From contig NZ_CP150207.1 of assembly GCF_037969765.1 (NCBI RefSeq), positions 3,341,001 to 3,405,000 of the forward strand: a stretch of 64,000 nt of DNA, read 5' to 3'. Below are positions 53,526 to 62,998 of this stretch, one piece after another. Both the position numbers and the translations under genes were made by a program. The notes under the pieces are model-generated. The model was not told the DNA's origin, ran no database searches, and saw only the letters and a list, made by a program, of their open reading frames with translations. The DNA comes from Paenibacillus sp. FSL W8-0186 (GTDB lineage: Bacteria > Bacillota > Bacilli > Paenibacillales > Paenibacillaceae). Each line of letters starts with the position of its first letter. The first letter of the stretch is position 1.

Positions 53526-55184
53526 CTACTCATTACGCGGCATGCGAGTGCGGTCCCTTGTCTTGTTGAAGGATGGCCTTTGTTTGGAGGTCATGACCGG
53601 CAAGCGGAAAAAAATGGCGGCCATTGCCTTTGCATTAAACGGTATAAACGGCCACAGATAGGAGGAGTTATAGGACCGCCGCAGCGTCAGCCAAACAATG
53701 TAGGCCGTCACGCCAACGACAAACCCCGGACCGCCGAAGATCGCAACAGCGATAAGCAAGCCCAGCCGAATCACCCGGTTGGCAAGCCCCAGCTCATAGC
53801 TCGGCGTGGCAAACATTCCAATGGCCGCGACAGCCATATACAGCACGACCTCGTTGACGAACAAACCTGTTTTCACAGCAATATCTCCAATGAGTATTGC
53901 CGCGATCAGACCCATCGCCGAAGCAAGCGGAGTCGGCGTATGTACCGCAGCCATCCGAAGCAGATCTACGCCGAATTCAATCAGAAGAAACTGGGCGATC
54001 AGCGGGATTTTAGCCTGGGACTGCGGGCCAATAAATGACAGCGCAGCTGGCTTAAGCTCGGGATGAATCACCATGAGGAGCCATAATGGAAGCAAAAATA
54101 ACGAAGCAAAGATGCCGGCAAACCGTACCCAGCGTAAATAGCTGCCCATAAATGCCGTCTGCCTGTTCTCCTCCGCATGCTGGCATAGATCAAAAAATGT
54201 CGTCGGGAAAATAATGACACTGGGCGATGTATCGCTAAAGAGCGCAACCCGCCCTTCTAGAATATGCGAAGCAACGACATCCGGCCGCTCCGAATACCGG
54301 ACCAGCGGGTACGGATTCCAGCCCTTGCGCACGATCGCTTCTTCCAATTGTTTTTCCGCTAGCGGAATGCCGTCGATATCAATGGATGTGATCTTCTCGC
54401 GTACGGAATCGACCTGCGTTTTATCAACAATATCATCGATATAAGCGATGCATACATCAGTTTGCGTTCTGCGCCCCACCTTATGCAATTCAAAGGTGAG
54501 GCCAGGATCGCGGAGCCGCCGGCGGACAAGCGTAATGTTCGTCAGCAGGGTTTCGGTAAATCCGTCCCTCGCCCCTCTCACAACACGTTCGAGCGATGGC
54601 TCTTCCGGATTCCGTACCGGGTACGTCCGGGTATCCATCACTAACGCTTCCTGCTCCCCATGAATGAACAAGGCGCTCATTCCGCTGAGCACCATCGTAA
54701 TGACATCGCTCAGCTTATTGATCTTTTTTACCTGGATATGCGGGATATAAAGGTCAAAAAAAGCATGCAGCGCCCCGGAAGATACATTATCGGGCGACAA
54801 ATATGTCAAGCGTTTCAAAATTTCCTGTAAAATATCCTCCTTCGCAAAGCCGCTGATGAAGAACAAACCTGTTCGCGTTTCCCCGAAGGTCATTTCGCGA
54901 AAATCAATATCAAAGCTCTTGCCGAGGCCGACGACCTCCTCCAGCGTTTTTTTCGTCGTATCTAAATCCTCGCTAATCCTGCCGCTTTTCTGCCAATATA
55001 CGACCGATTCCTCAATCGTATCGGAATGCTCGTTCTCTACCTTCTGATTCCGCAGCTCTTTGTTCTCGTCCCCCTGCCCCTTCTCTCTGTTAACACCGTC
55101 CGTCTCCTCGTCAGAGTGTTCCTCCGGATATGGAATAAATTCCGGCTGCTCCTGTGAATATTCGTTATGCTCCCGATCCGTCAT
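53526..55184 (-). CDS. spoVAF: Stage V sporulation protein AF (GerA family)
   Basis: This 552-residue membrane protein resembles GerA-type A subunits: a cytoplasmic N-terminal domain, FARSLPRPDV-like segments (RYSERPDVVASHILEGRVAL), and about five transmembrane helices in the C-terminal half. SpoVAF works with the SpoVA channel in releasing dipicolinate during germination. The first 65 residues are highly acidic and extra compared with the Bacillus protein. It is the last of three spoVA genes here. Confidence 0.88.
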   Translation of the reverse strand: MTDREHNEYSQEQPEFIPYPEEHSDEETDGVNREKGQGDENKELRNQKVENEHSDTIEESVVYWQKSGRISEDLDTTKKTLEEVVGLGKSFDIDFREMTFGETRTGLFFISGFAKEDILQEILKRLTYLSPDNVSSGALHAFFDLYIPHIQVKKINKLSDVITMVLSGMSALFIHGEQEALVMDTRTYPVRNPEEPSLERVVRGARDGFTETLLTNITLVRRRLRDPGLTFELHKVGRRTQTDVCIAYIDDIVDKTQVDSVREKITSIDIDGIPLAEKQLEEAIVRKGWNPYPLVRYSERPDVVASHILEGRVALFSDTSPSVIIFPTTFFDLCQHAEENRQTAFMGSYLRWVRFAGIFASLFLLPLWLLMVIHPELKPAALSFIGPQSQAKIPLIAQFLLIEFGVDLLRMAAVHTPTPLASAMGLIAAILIGDIAVKTGLFVNEVVLYMAVAAIGMFATPSYELGLANRVIRLGLLIAVAIFGGPGFVVGVTAYIVWLTLRRSYNSSYLWPFIPFNAKAMAAIFFRLPVMTSKQRPSFNKTRDRTRMPRNE

Positions 55185-55232
55185 ATCCTTTGCCTCCTTC
55201 CATTAGACTCGCATCAATTGAGCCTTGCTGCT

Positions 55233-55658
55233 CTAAGGTGTATAAACAAAAAATTCAAATAAAGAACCGGCTACTTTGCCGAATACCATCGCCAGCAGCA
55301 GCCCCAGCAAATAATGCTGCATCCGCAGCCTCTTGGCGAGAATCGGTAGGACGTTAAGCACCTCGGTCAAGGCTGCCGCGAGCAGGCCGACGAAAATGCC
55401 ATTCAACAAACCGACAAAGCCGCTAATCAGCCAAGGGCCATGCATATGCCACTGATAGAAATCGGCTACGGTTCCGATGAACGCTCCGCTGACCATGGCT
55501 CCTTCATACCAATGTACTTTGTCATACGTCCGGGTCACTTGGGCAAGTCTCGGAATGACGTCTAGAACGATAAAAAGGGCAATGACCCCCCCTCCCACCG
55601 CAACGCCTCCGGCCAACCCAAGAAAGACAAGCACCGCCGCTGACCAGGGTGAAATCAA
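55233..55658 (-). CDS. spoVAB: Stage V sporulation protein AB
   Basis: This 141-residue protein has about four transmembrane helices (AAVLVFLGLAGGVAVGGGVIALF and others) and the length of Bacillus SpoVAB. It is part of the dipicolinate-handling SpoVA set in spore membranes. The start overlaps the spoVAA stop by four bases. Confidence 0.88.
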   Translation of the reverse strand: MISPWSAAVLVFLGLAGGVAVGGGVIALFIVLDVIPRLAQVTRTYDKVHWYEGAMVSGAFIGTVADFYQWHMHGPWLISGFVGLLNGIFVGLLAAALTEVLNVLPILAKRLRMQHYLLGLLLAMVFGKVAGSLFEFFVYTP

Positions 55659-56296
55659 GGGTCCTTCTCCCCCCGTCCTGCCGCTTTATGCATCTTCTTG
55701 TATTCCTCGGTAATGACGAATTGATCGAGGTTTTCTTGATATAGATACATTTCCACTTCGAGAGGAGTAGGCTCTTCATTCCACTTTTTCTTGAACAAAT
55801 GATTGAAGAACACCACCATCCCGAAGCCGATGCCAAGGGAATAGGCTCCCTGGAACAAGTGCGGATGTTCATCCCGCTCTCCCGTAATCATTTCCACGAT
55901 CCGTACCTGTACCGCCTGCATGCTGACATCCGCGTGGAAGTTCATAATCGTCAGCGCCGATCCGAAGAATAGAAGCAGCCAAACGGCAAGAAACAGAACC
56001 AGCAGCGGCCTTTTTTCCTTGCCGACCATCTCCACCAATACCTGAGGCTCGCCCATATACTCTATTTGAATATCCGGAATACGCTCTTGGAGGCGCGATA
56101 TAATCTGCAGCATATCGATCAGAACAAGATTGCCGTCCTGCTCCCGCGGCTGCTTAAGGACAATGTCCAGAAGTCTCGGCTCAATGTTCGGGTCAGCTAG
56201 AACGCGCGCAACATCCCGAAGCCGCACATCCTGGCCGAGCGGAAGCTTGACATGCTTGCGCAGCTGCAAATATATCGTAGCTGTTCCCTGTTTCAT
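55655..56296 (-). CDS. spoVAA: Stage V sporulation protein AA
   Basis: This 213-residue protein starts MKQGTATIYLQLRKHVKLP. It has a cytoplasmic or exposed N-terminal domain and two transmembrane helices in its second half, as in SpoVAA. ATG 56296 lies behind GAAAGAGGTG; an upstream in-frame ATG at 56374 overlaps the sigF terminator. It is the first of the trio spoVAA-AB-AF. SpoVAC, SpoVAD and SpoVAEb, usual in the full operon, are not present here. Confidence 0.88.
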   Translation of the reverse strand: MKQGTATIYLQLRKHVKLPLGQDVRLRDVARVLADPNIEPRLLDIVLKQPREQDGNLVLIDMLQIISRLQERIPDIQIEYMGEPQVLVEMVGKEKRPLLVLFLAVWLLLFFGSALTIMNFHADVSMQAVQVRIVEMITGERDEHPHLFQGAYSLGIGFGMVVFFNHLFKKKWNEEPTPLEVEMYLYQENLDQFVITEEYKKMHKAAGRGEKDP

Positions 56297-56392
56297 CCTA
56301 ACACCTCTTTCCAGGACGAATTGTCCATAGTATGCCAAGCGGGAGTCTGATTTACTCGCAACCCAGCAAAACACCTTGCCCTCTTTGAATAT

Positions 56393-56428
56393 AAAAAACG
56401 GCTTCCGGTATTTAACCGAAAGCCGTTT
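56393..56428 (-). terminator. Terminator after sigF
   Basis: On the minus strand a CGGCTTTCGGT / ACCGGAAGCCG hairpin is followed by TTTTTTAT, separating the spoIIA operon from spoVAA. Confidence 0.85.
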
Positions 56429-56466
56429 AGTGCGACTGCTGTACTTACTAAACTAACCCTGCTGTG

Positions 56467-57222
56467 TTATTGGGCAATTTGGTCGCGAATGTTCTGCAGG
56501 ATTTTTTTCTCCAGCCTCGATACCTGCACCTGGGAAATCCCTAACCGGGTTGCTACCTCAGACTGGGTCTGATCGCGGTAATAACGTAAATATACAATCA
56601 GCCGCTCCCGGTCGGACAAGCCATGTATCGCCTCGTGAAGCGCCAGCTTGTCGAACCATCGCTCCTGGGACTCATCAGCGATTTGATCCATCAGTGTGAT
56701 CGGATCGCCATCGTTCTCAAACACCGTCTCATGAATCGAGGTCGGCGGTTTGTTGGCCTCCTGGGCAAATACGACATCCTCCGGCGTCAAGCCGAGCTCG
56801 TCCGCTACTTCCTTAACCGTGGGCAGGCGATTCAGTACTTTAGATAACTCATCCTTCTTCTTGCGAACCTTGTTCGCCATCTCCTTCAGCGAGCGGCTGA
56901 CCTTAAGCGTCCCGTCATCGCGCAGAAACCGCTGGATTTCTCCGATAATCATCGGAACGGCGTATGTGGAAAATTTGACGTCATAACTGAGATCGAACTT
57001 ATCCACTGATTTCAGCAAGCCGATACAGCCGATTTGGAACAGGTCCTCGGGCTCATACCCCCGATTCATAAACCGCTGCACTACCGACCAGACGAGCCGA
57101 ATGTTGCAGTTCACCAGCCGATCCCGTGCACTATGGTCCCCGGATTGGCTCAGAGCAATCAACCGCTTCACTTCGGCATCATCCAAAAACTCTCTTGAGG
57201 TTTGCTTCACATCCGCATCCAT
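56467..57222 (-). CDS. sigF: RNA polymerase sigma factor SigF
   Basis: This 251-residue sigma factor has region 2 (NIRLVWSVVQRFMNRGYEPEDLFQIGCIGLLKSVDKFD) and a region 4 helix-turn-helix (QSEVATRLGISQVQVSRLEKKIL). It is the first forespore-specific sigma factor, held by SpoIIAB until SpoIIAA is dephosphorylated. It is the last gene of the spoIIA operon. Confidence 0.97.
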   Translation of the reverse strand: MDADVKQTSREFLDDAEVKRLIALSQSGDHSARDRLVNCNIRLVWSVVQRFMNRGYEPEDLFQIGCIGLLKSVDKFDLSYDVKFSTYAVPMIIGEIQRFLRDDGTLKVSRSLKEMANKVRKKKDELSKVLNRLPTVKEVADELGLTPEDVVFAQEANKPPTSIHETVFENDGDPITLMDQIADESQERWFDKLALHEAIHGLSDRERLIVYLRYYRDQTQSEVATRLGISQVQVSRLEKKILQNIRDQIAQ

Positions 57223-57233
57223 AGATCCAACCC

Positions 57234-57686
57234 CTAATTATATAAAGCTTTCTTGGATACAATCCTCTTCTTCATCCGAATGGACGTGCCTCCGCCCATT
57301 TCGCTGGCAACGTCAAACTCATCCATGAAATTCTCCATGATCGTAAAGCCCATCCCCGAACGCTCCAGCTCCGGCTTAGACGTATAGAGTGGCTGCTTGG
57401 CAAGCTCAACGTCTTCGATTCCCCGTCCTTTGTCTTCTATCACCAAGGTAACGGTATCCCCTTCAATCTGGGCTGAAATCGTGACGATTCCATCGGGATC
57501 GTTGTCATATCCGTGAATAATGCAGTTCGTTACGGCTTCGGACACAACGGTCTTCAGATCCGTAATTTCATCCATGGTGGGATCGAGCTGCGATACAAAT
57601 GCGGCAACCGTCACTCTGGCAAAGGATTCATTCTCCGATCTTGCGGCAAATTGCAGCGACATGAAATTGCTGGCGGACTGGTTCAT
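57234..57686 (-). CDS. spoIIAB: Anti-sigma F factor SpoIIAB
   Basis: This 150-residue GHKL-type kinase has ATP motifs [21 protein letters not shown] and [10 protein letters not shown]. It binds SigF and phosphorylates SpoIIAA on serine. It starts inside the end of spoIIAA (ATGA overlap), matching the need for balanced amounts. Confidence 0.97.
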   Translation of the reverse strand: MNQSASNFMSLQFAARSENESFARVTVAAFVSQLDPTMDEITDLKTVVSEAVTNCIIHGYDNDPDGIVTISAQIEGDTVTLVIEDKGRGIEDVELAKQPLYTSKPELERSGMGFTIMENFMDEFDVASEMGGGTSIRMKKRIVSKKALYN

Positions 57687-58036
57687 AATGCGACCTCCAA
57701 TTCAGAGAGCGCATCGCTCTCATTCTCGAAAATGCTCATGATCTTGAAGAGACCCGACATTTCGAACAGCCGGTATACCGAGCGGTTTACGTCACACAGC
57801 ACCATTTTTCCGCCCTTATGCTTAATTAGCTTATATCTTCCAAGTATGACGCCCAGACCCGAGCTGTCCATAAATTCCAAGGACTTCAAGCTAAGCACTA
57901 GATGGCGGCAATCCCCCCGCGCAATCTCCTCATCCATTCGCATACGGACGTCGTCGGCCGTATGGTGATCCAGCTCTCCGCTTAAACGCACGATCAGCGT
58001 CTCGCGGTGCCTTACCATTTCCACATGTAAATTCAC
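57683..58036 (-). CDS. spoIIAA: Anti-anti-sigma factor SpoIIAA
   Basis: This 117-residue STAS protein has the phosphorylated serine in [17 protein letters not shown]. Unphosphorylated, it draws SpoIIAB off SigF and starts forespore gene expression. The length equals the Bacillus protein. It is the first gene of spoIIAA-AB-sigF, with about 90 bases after dacF. Confidence 0.97.
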   Translation of the reverse strand: MNLHVEMVRHRETLIVRLSGELDHHTADDVRMRMDEEIARGDCRHLVLSLKSLEFMDSSGLGVILGRYKLIKHKGGKMVLCDVNRSVYRLFEMSGLFKIMSIFENESDALSELEVAL

Positions 58037-58125
58037 GTCTGTTCACTCTCCTCCCTGACATGAACACAACAATTCGATAAGCCCCAGCAGAATTCCTTCC
58101 GCCTGACAAAACTAGAAGAAAAACC

Positions 58126-59313
58126 CTATGAATCTACAAAAAACAGATGCGAGGCAGAGCGCTTGAACATCGTCCACCAACCTGCCTTATTAATATCCGT
58201 TGGTGATTTCAATGGGAACTCGGTGATAACCTTATTCTCCTGATAAACGATCAGCTTCCCGATATTTTGGCCTTTCTTGATCGGGGCAGCAAGCTTCTCA
58301 GGTACCTCAAGCTTATGAGTGATGCTGCCCGGGGCAGCTCCCTTGTTGACCAGCACATTCAGTTGGCGGGCCGCAGACAGCTCCAGCATTGAGGATTGTC
58401 CCTTTTGGATCTTCACTCTTCCGATCACTTCGCCGGCCTTGTAAATCGGCATCAGAGCATATTGGGAGAAGGCGTAATCGAACATGGCGGAAACCTCACT
58501 GTTCCGCGTCTTCGTATTTGGTTCTCCCAGGACAACGGCGATCAGCCGCAGGCCATCTCTTTGCGCCGTGGCCGCCAAACAGAATTTGGCCTCCGACGTA
58601 TAACCGGTCTTCAATCCGTCCGCGCCGGTGTAGAAGCGGACGAGCTTGTTCGTGTTGACAAGCCAGAACGGCTTTTGCGTATTCTGCCGCAAGTAATCCT
58701 GGTACGCCCCCGTATATTTCGTAACCTCCGGATGCTTCAGCAGCTCCCGGCTCATGATGGCAATGTCATAAGCTGAGCTGTAATGTCCCTCGACAGGAAG
58801 ACCGTTACAGTTCTTAAATTGCGTATTCTTCATTCCAAGCTCGGCAGCCCGCTGATTCATTAGCCTGACAAAGCCTTTTTCCGATCCGGCGATTTTCTCG
58901 GCGATCGCCACAGAAGCGTCATTGCCTGAGGCCATTGCTATGCCTTTGAGCAATTCTTCCACGGTCATTTGTTCCCCTGCCTCCAAGAATATTTGCGAAC
59001 CGCCCATCGAAGCTGCGTATTCGCTTGTAGTCACTTTATCCGAAAGCTTCAAGGTGCCTTTCTCAATCGCCTCCATCGTCAGCAGCATGGTCATGATTTT
59101 CGTGATGCTGGCTGGCGGCAGCTTGTCATGGCTTTTCTTCTCGTAAATGATTGTCCCCGTATCAGCATCCATTAACACGGCGGAATTGGCATTTTCCGCC
59201 AATAGAACATCCCCATCCTCATGCGCCCCGCCGTGATTGGCGGACATGGCCGCCGGCCAGGCCGGGAAAATCAGCAGAACTGCGATGCTCCAAATTATCA
59301 GCCGCTTGCTCAA
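58126..59313 (-). CDS. dacF: D-alanyl-D-alanine carboxypeptidase DacF
   Basis: This 395-residue low-molecular-weight penicillin-binding protein has a signal peptide (IWSIAVLLIFPAWPAAMSA), SITK (SxxK), SGND (SxN) and KTG in DGLKTGYT. It trims D-alanine in the forespore side of the cortex, partly overlapping DacB. Its place before spoIIAA is the same as in Bacillus, where it is read by SigF. Confidence 0.92.
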   Translation of the reverse strand: MSKRLIIWSIAVLLIFPAWPAAMSANHGGAHEDGDVLLAENANSAVLMDADTGTIIYEKKSHDKLPPASITKIMTMLLTMEAIEKGTLKLSDKVTTSEYAASMGGSQIFLEAGEQMTVEELLKGIAMASGNDASVAIAEKIAGSEKGFVRLMNQRAAELGMKNTQFKNCNGLPVEGHYSSAYDIAIMSRELLKHPEVTKYTGAYQDYLRQNTQKPFWLVNTNKLVRFYTGADGLKTGYTSEAKFCLAATAQRDGLRLIAVVLGEPNTKTRNSEVSAMFDYAFSQYALMPIYKAGEVIGRVKIQKGQSSMLELSAARQLNVLVNKGAAPGSITHKLEVPEKLAAPIKKGQNIGKLIVYQENKVITEFPLKSPTDINKAGWWTMFKRSASHLFFVDS

Positions 59314-59401
59314 GAATAGTCCCCCTTCAACATATTTTACAAAATATTGGATTCTGCTAACCTAGTATCGGCGAAAGAAAGCCAATATATTCCTGTCGAA
59401 G

Positions 59402-59452
59402 CAAAAAAAACAGCGCCCCCTCCGATCTTGGCAAGATCGTTGAGAACGCCCG
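59402..59452 (-). terminator. Terminator after punA
   Basis: On the minus strand CGATCTTGCCAAGATCG extended by GC-rich flanks is followed by TTTTTTTT. Confidence 0.75.
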
Positions 59453-59485
59453 ATAAAATCTTTATAGTTTGACGCTAGTCCAATG

Positions 59486-60319
59486 TTACAATTTGGGGAT
59501 AATTCCGAGCACGAGGTTAAGGAACTTCTCACGAACCCGGTCCGTCGTCTCGATCACTTCCTCATGGGAAAGCGGCTGATCCAGAATGCCAGCAGCCATA
59601 TTGCTGATACAGGATATGCCCAACACCTCGATGCCAGCATGTCTGGCTACGATAACCTCCGATACCGTGGACATGCCTACGGCATCTGCTCCCAGAGTAC
59701 GGAACATTCTAATCTCTGCAGGCGTTTCGTATGATGGCCCTAACAAGCCTACATAGACGCCCTCCTGCAGCGGTACTTCCTTCTCTTTGGCTACCTGCTT
59801 GGCAATCTCGCGAAGCTTGCGGTTGTAGGCCTCCGACATATCTGGAAAACGCGGACCCTGTTCTGCATCATTCGGACCTACGAGCGGGTTTCTCCCCGTC
59901 ATATTGATGTGATCCGAGATCAGCATCAGATCGCCAGGCTTGTAGGATGTGTTAATTCCGCCTGCTGCGTTTGTAACAAGCAGCTTTGCCACCCCAAGCG
60001 CCTTCATCACCCGAACCGGAAATGCCGTCAGTTCCGGACCGTAGCCTTCATACATGTGAAAGCGGCCCTTCATCAGCACGACAGGGGTTCCCTGCACCGT
60101 ACCAATCAACAGCTCGCCCGCATGCCCCTCTACCGTCGATTGGGGAAAATAAGGAATATCCTTATAGGCGATGCTCACAGCCTCCTCGATATGGTCAGCC
60201 AGCACACCCAGGCCCGAGCCAAGGATCAAGCCGATCTTCGGCGCCACACCCGATTTGGAACGAATATAATCCGCGGCTTCCTGAATCATTCCTTGCGTTA
60301 ATATCGTTGTCATTGTCAT
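59486..60319 (-). CDS. punA: Purine nucleoside phosphorylase I
   Basis: This 277-residue enzyme is of the trimeric PNP type, with LGSGLGVLAD near the N-terminus, VTNAAGGINTSYKPGDLMLISDHINMTGRNPL, GPSYETPAEIRM and VGMSTVSEVI. It splits inosine and guanosine to base and ribose 1-phosphate. In Bacillus the homologue is pupG, next to the phosphopentomutase gene drm; drm is absent here and xerD follows directly. The site AAGGAGATTA is good. Confidence 0.94.
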   Translation of the reverse strand: MTMTTILTQGMIQEAADYIRSKSGVAPKIGLILGSGLGVLADHIEEAVSIAYKDIPYFPQSTVEGHAGELLIGTVQGTPVVLMKGRFHMYEGYGPELTAFPVRVMKALGVAKLLVTNAAGGINTSYKPGDLMLISDHINMTGRNPLVGPNDAEQGPRFPDMSEAYNRKLREIAKQVAKEKEVPLQEGVYVGLLGPSYETPAEIRMFRTLGADAVGMSTVSEVIVARHAGIEVLGISCISNMAAGILDQPLSHEEVIETTDRVREKFLNLVLGIIPKL

Positions 60320-60348
60320 TAATCTCCTTTGTATAAAATATCATATGA

Positions 60349-61305
60349 TTACGTTTGTCCAGTTGAAGAATCGAAGGCCTGCGCCTTACCCCGGGGATGA
60401 AATGCCTCATAGACAGACTTCAAGTTGGGTTTGCGCTTGCTTAAATACATCTGCACGGTAACCATATCGGCATGTCCTAGCATTTCCTGCACCGACTTTA
60501 CGTCAGCGCCGCCTTCCAGCAAATGCACGGCAAAGGAATGACGGAGCGTGTGCGGCGTAATGTCCGCTTCGATCCCAGCCTCTCTGCCGTACTTCTTGAC
60601 GATTTTCCAAAAACCCTGGCGAGAGAGCCGATCTCCCCTTGCATTAGGGAACAGTACTTCGGTGTCGGACCGGCTTAACATCTTCGGGCGGCTTTCCCTC
60701 AAATATTTCTCCAGCCACTCAGCCGTAACGGTCCCCATAGGGATAATCCGCTCCTTCCCGCCAGAGCATCGCACAAATTTCATAGCGGTATCGACGTCCT
60801 TGACATCCAGCGCAATAAGCTCGGATACGCGGATTCCTGTCGCATAGATTAGCTCCAGCATCGCTTTGTCACGCAGCCCGGAGGTCTGGGACACATCTGG
60901 CATGTCCAGCAGCAAATCAACCTCGGCCACAGTCAGCGTCTGCGGCGGGGACTTGTCGATTCTTGGCGCCTCAATCCATTCGCCCGGCTCCTGATCCAAA
61001 AGCCGCTCCCGCTGCAAATATGTAAAAAAAGCGCGCAGCGACACCGCGGATCTAGCCACAGTTGCCGGGGCTTTTCCAGAATGGCCGAGCATCGTAAAAT
61101 AAAGCTTCACCCCTGCCCTCGTCAGTTGGGCGGGCTCATTCACCCCGCGCTCTTGTGAATAACTGATAAATTGCTCTACGTCCCGCTTGTAACATTCCAG
61201 CGTTGCCGCGCTTAACCTCTTATGATCAGTCAAATAACCCATAAACGGGGCAATATACTGTTCCAAGCTTCGCGCCCCCAGTTCTTCATTTATTCTCCGT
61301 ACCAA
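60349..61305 (-). CDS. xerD: Tyrosine recombinase XerD
   Basis: This 318-residue recombinase has an N-terminal SAM-like core-binding domain and catalytic residues in ATGIRVSEL (Arg), TPHTLRHSFAVHLL (His-x-x-Arg), LGHADMVTVQMY (His and Tyr). It resolves chromosome dimers at dif with XerC/CodV. It is slightly longer than usual at the C-terminus. It overlaps the end of yqzK by 16 bases. Confidence 0.94.
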   Translation of the reverse strand: MVRRINEELGARSLEQYIAPFMGYLTDHKRLSAATLECYKRDVEQFISYSQERGVNEPAQLTRAGVKLYFTMLGHSGKAPATVARSAVSLRAFFTYLQRERLLDQEPGEWIEAPRIDKSPPQTLTVAEVDLLLDMPDVSQTSGLRDKAMLELIYATGIRVSELIALDVKDVDTAMKFVRCSGGKERIIPMGTVTAEWLEKYLRESRPKMLSRSDTEVLFPNARGDRLSRQGFWKIVKKYGREAGIEADITPHTLRHSFAVHLLEGGADVKSVQEMLGHADMVTVQMYLSKRKPNLKSVYEAFHPRGKAQAFDSSTGQT

Positions 61306-61526
61306 TAAAACAGCTTTAATCGATCCGCCATAAATTCAATTCCATAATTGCCGGCCCGCTCCGTTTGAAAAGCTTTAATGGCCGAGCCATCTGGAATACG
61401 GTATTTATCCTCTGGAAACAGATAGCCGCCGAATGTACCCAGCATCTTGTACAGCAAATATGCCAGCGCAATGAACAATATCCCAAACTTGACGCTCCGT
61501 AGCCATTTTCGAACTGAAATTACCAT
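61290..61526 (-). CDS. yqzK: DUF4227 (YqzK-like) small membrane protein
   Basis: This 78-residue protein has one transmembrane helix (FGILFIALAYLLYKMLGTFGG) and a short polar tail. It is typical of YqzK/DUF4227, which is usually found between fur and xerD. Function unknown. Confidence 0.8.
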   Translation of the reverse strand: MVISVRKWLRSVKFGILFIALAYLLYKMLGTFGGYLFPEDKYRIPDGSAIKAFQTERAGNYGIEFMADRLKLFYWYGE

Positions 61527-61644
61527 AAGCCTCTCCCTCTCCTATTTCTTTACCCGAACTCATGCCTTCCAACCAGCAGAACCTAGTCGGACAGGCGCCT
61601 GATAATAGTATATAGAAGTCAAAGAGGATTTATGTGGCTCCGTT

Positions 61645-61685
61645 TAAAAAAAGCCCCTCACAGCGCGGCGGCCGTGCGGAGCTTT
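61645..61685 (-). terminator. Terminator after fur
   Basis: On the minus strand an imperfect AGCTCCGCA / GTGAGGGGCT stem is followed by TTTTTTT. Confidence 0.65.
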
Positions 61686-61696
61686 AAGAAGCGGAC

Positions 61697-62173
61697 TTAA
61701 GATTTCTTATTGCCGGACTCAGGATTGTTATCGTTCTTGTCTTTGCAGCGGTAACAAATCCCGTGGAAATCAAGACGGTGATCGAGCACAGTGAAGTTAA
61801 ACTCTTTCTCCAGTCTTTCTTCCAGTGGCCCAAGCCAATCCTCGCGGATCTCATCCATGGCACCACATTGTACGCAGATGAGGTGATGGTGATGATGTTT
61901 GCTCGTGTCGGTTCTCAAATCGTAGCGGGCAACGCCATCGCCGAAGTTGATCTTCTCCACGACATGCAATTCGCTTAGCAACTCCAAAGTACGGTAAACG
62001 GTCGCAAGACCGATTTCAGGAGCTATGTCTTTGACGAGCATGAAAACATCTTCCGCACTAAGATGATCGTCTTCGTTCTCGAGCAATATCCGTACCGTAG
62101 CTTCCCGTTGGGGCGTCAATTTGTAACCCTGGGATTGTAACTGCTGCTTGATTTTGTCGATCTTTGCTTCCAT
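61697..62173 (-). CDS. fur: Ferric uptake regulator Fur
   Basis: This 158-residue metalloregulator has an N-terminal winged helix (GYKLTPQREATVRILLEN) and metal-binding segments KHHHHHLICVQCG and GICYRCKDK with two CxxC pairs for structural zinc. With iron it represses uptake and siderophore genes. I chose ATG 62173 behind AGGGAG; an in-frame ATG at 62248 would add 25 residues not usual in the family. Confidence 0.94.
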   Translation of the reverse strand: MEAKIDKIKQQLQSQGYKLTPQREATVRILLENEDDHLSAEDVFMLVKDIAPEIGLATVYRTLELLSELHVVEKINFGDGVARYDLRTDTSKHHHHHLICVQCGAMDEIREDWLGPLEERLEKEFNFTVLDHRLDFHGICYRCKDKNDNNPESGNKKS

Positions 62174-62269
62174 GTTCTCCCTCCCCCAGGAATCGCCGCT
62201 CATTGATCTAATATCTACAATCGCTTCTTTCATTATAGGGGGTGTCAATCAACAAAGTCAAACATTTTA

Positions 62270-62911
62270 CTAGAGTGTCAGGCTGGATTCAAGCATCGGG
62301 GTGACCCATGCCATCATCACTGGGGTTACCCACGTTTCGAAAGACGAGGCAGCCAGCATCATTAGACCCAAAGCCATGGTCACCCCTGTATAATTCACAA
62401 AAGGCCCAGCAACACTGCCGCTGCGGTTCATGAGCACTCTGCTGCGGATAATATTCAGCGAAAAACCGATAGCAGCGACGCTGCTGATCAACAGCACCGG
62501 TATAATGATTAAATTATGCGGAGCAACGGACACCAGGGCGAACAGCAGCCCTTTCCAGGTAAATTGGCCGACGAGACAGCCAACCGTAAACCCGATTAGA
62601 ACCCCCTTCAGGAAGTCCAAAATAAGAATGCCCGGCAATCCGATGACTGATAAGCCGAGCAGCCAGATCAAACCAAGCCATTTCAAATGCAGGACGGCGA
62701 CCTCCCAAAATGCCATCGGGTGAAAACCGGCTCCACCTTCGTTAATGGAAATGAAGAAATTGCCCAAATACCGGGACAAGTCCTGCTGCTGCTCTAACGT
62801 CAGGGCATTGACCATTAAGGCGCCAAACACAACCCCCATGAGAAAGAGCACCGAAACGAACACATAAATAGGGGTTTGATCCTTAAGCGCATAACGAAAA
62901 GGCCGAATCAT
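62270..62911 (-). CDS. spoIIM: Stage II sporulation protein M
   Basis: This 213-residue membrane protein has about five transmembrane helices. The length and pattern match SpoIIM, which with SpoIID and SpoIIP digests septal peptidoglycan so that the mother cell can engulf the forespore. The order spoIIM-fur-yqzK-xerD equals that of Bacillus. Confidence 0.92.
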   Translation of the reverse strand: MIRPFRYALKDQTPIYVFVSVLFLMGVVFGALMVNALTLEQQQDLSRYLGNFFISINEGGAGFHPMAFWEVAVLHLKWLGLIWLLGLSVIGLPGILILDFLKGVLIGFTVGCLVGQFTWKGLLFALVSVAPHNLIIIPVLLISSVAAIGFSLNIIRSRVLMNRSGSVAGPFVNYTGVTMALGLMMLAASSFETWVTPVMMAWVTPMLESSLTL

Positions 62912-62998
62912 GCAGGCAACTCCTTTCCATGTTCACATTGTTTACACAGAGATAACCCTTTACTAGTAAAAATATGAACAAGCCTGCCCGCTTATGCC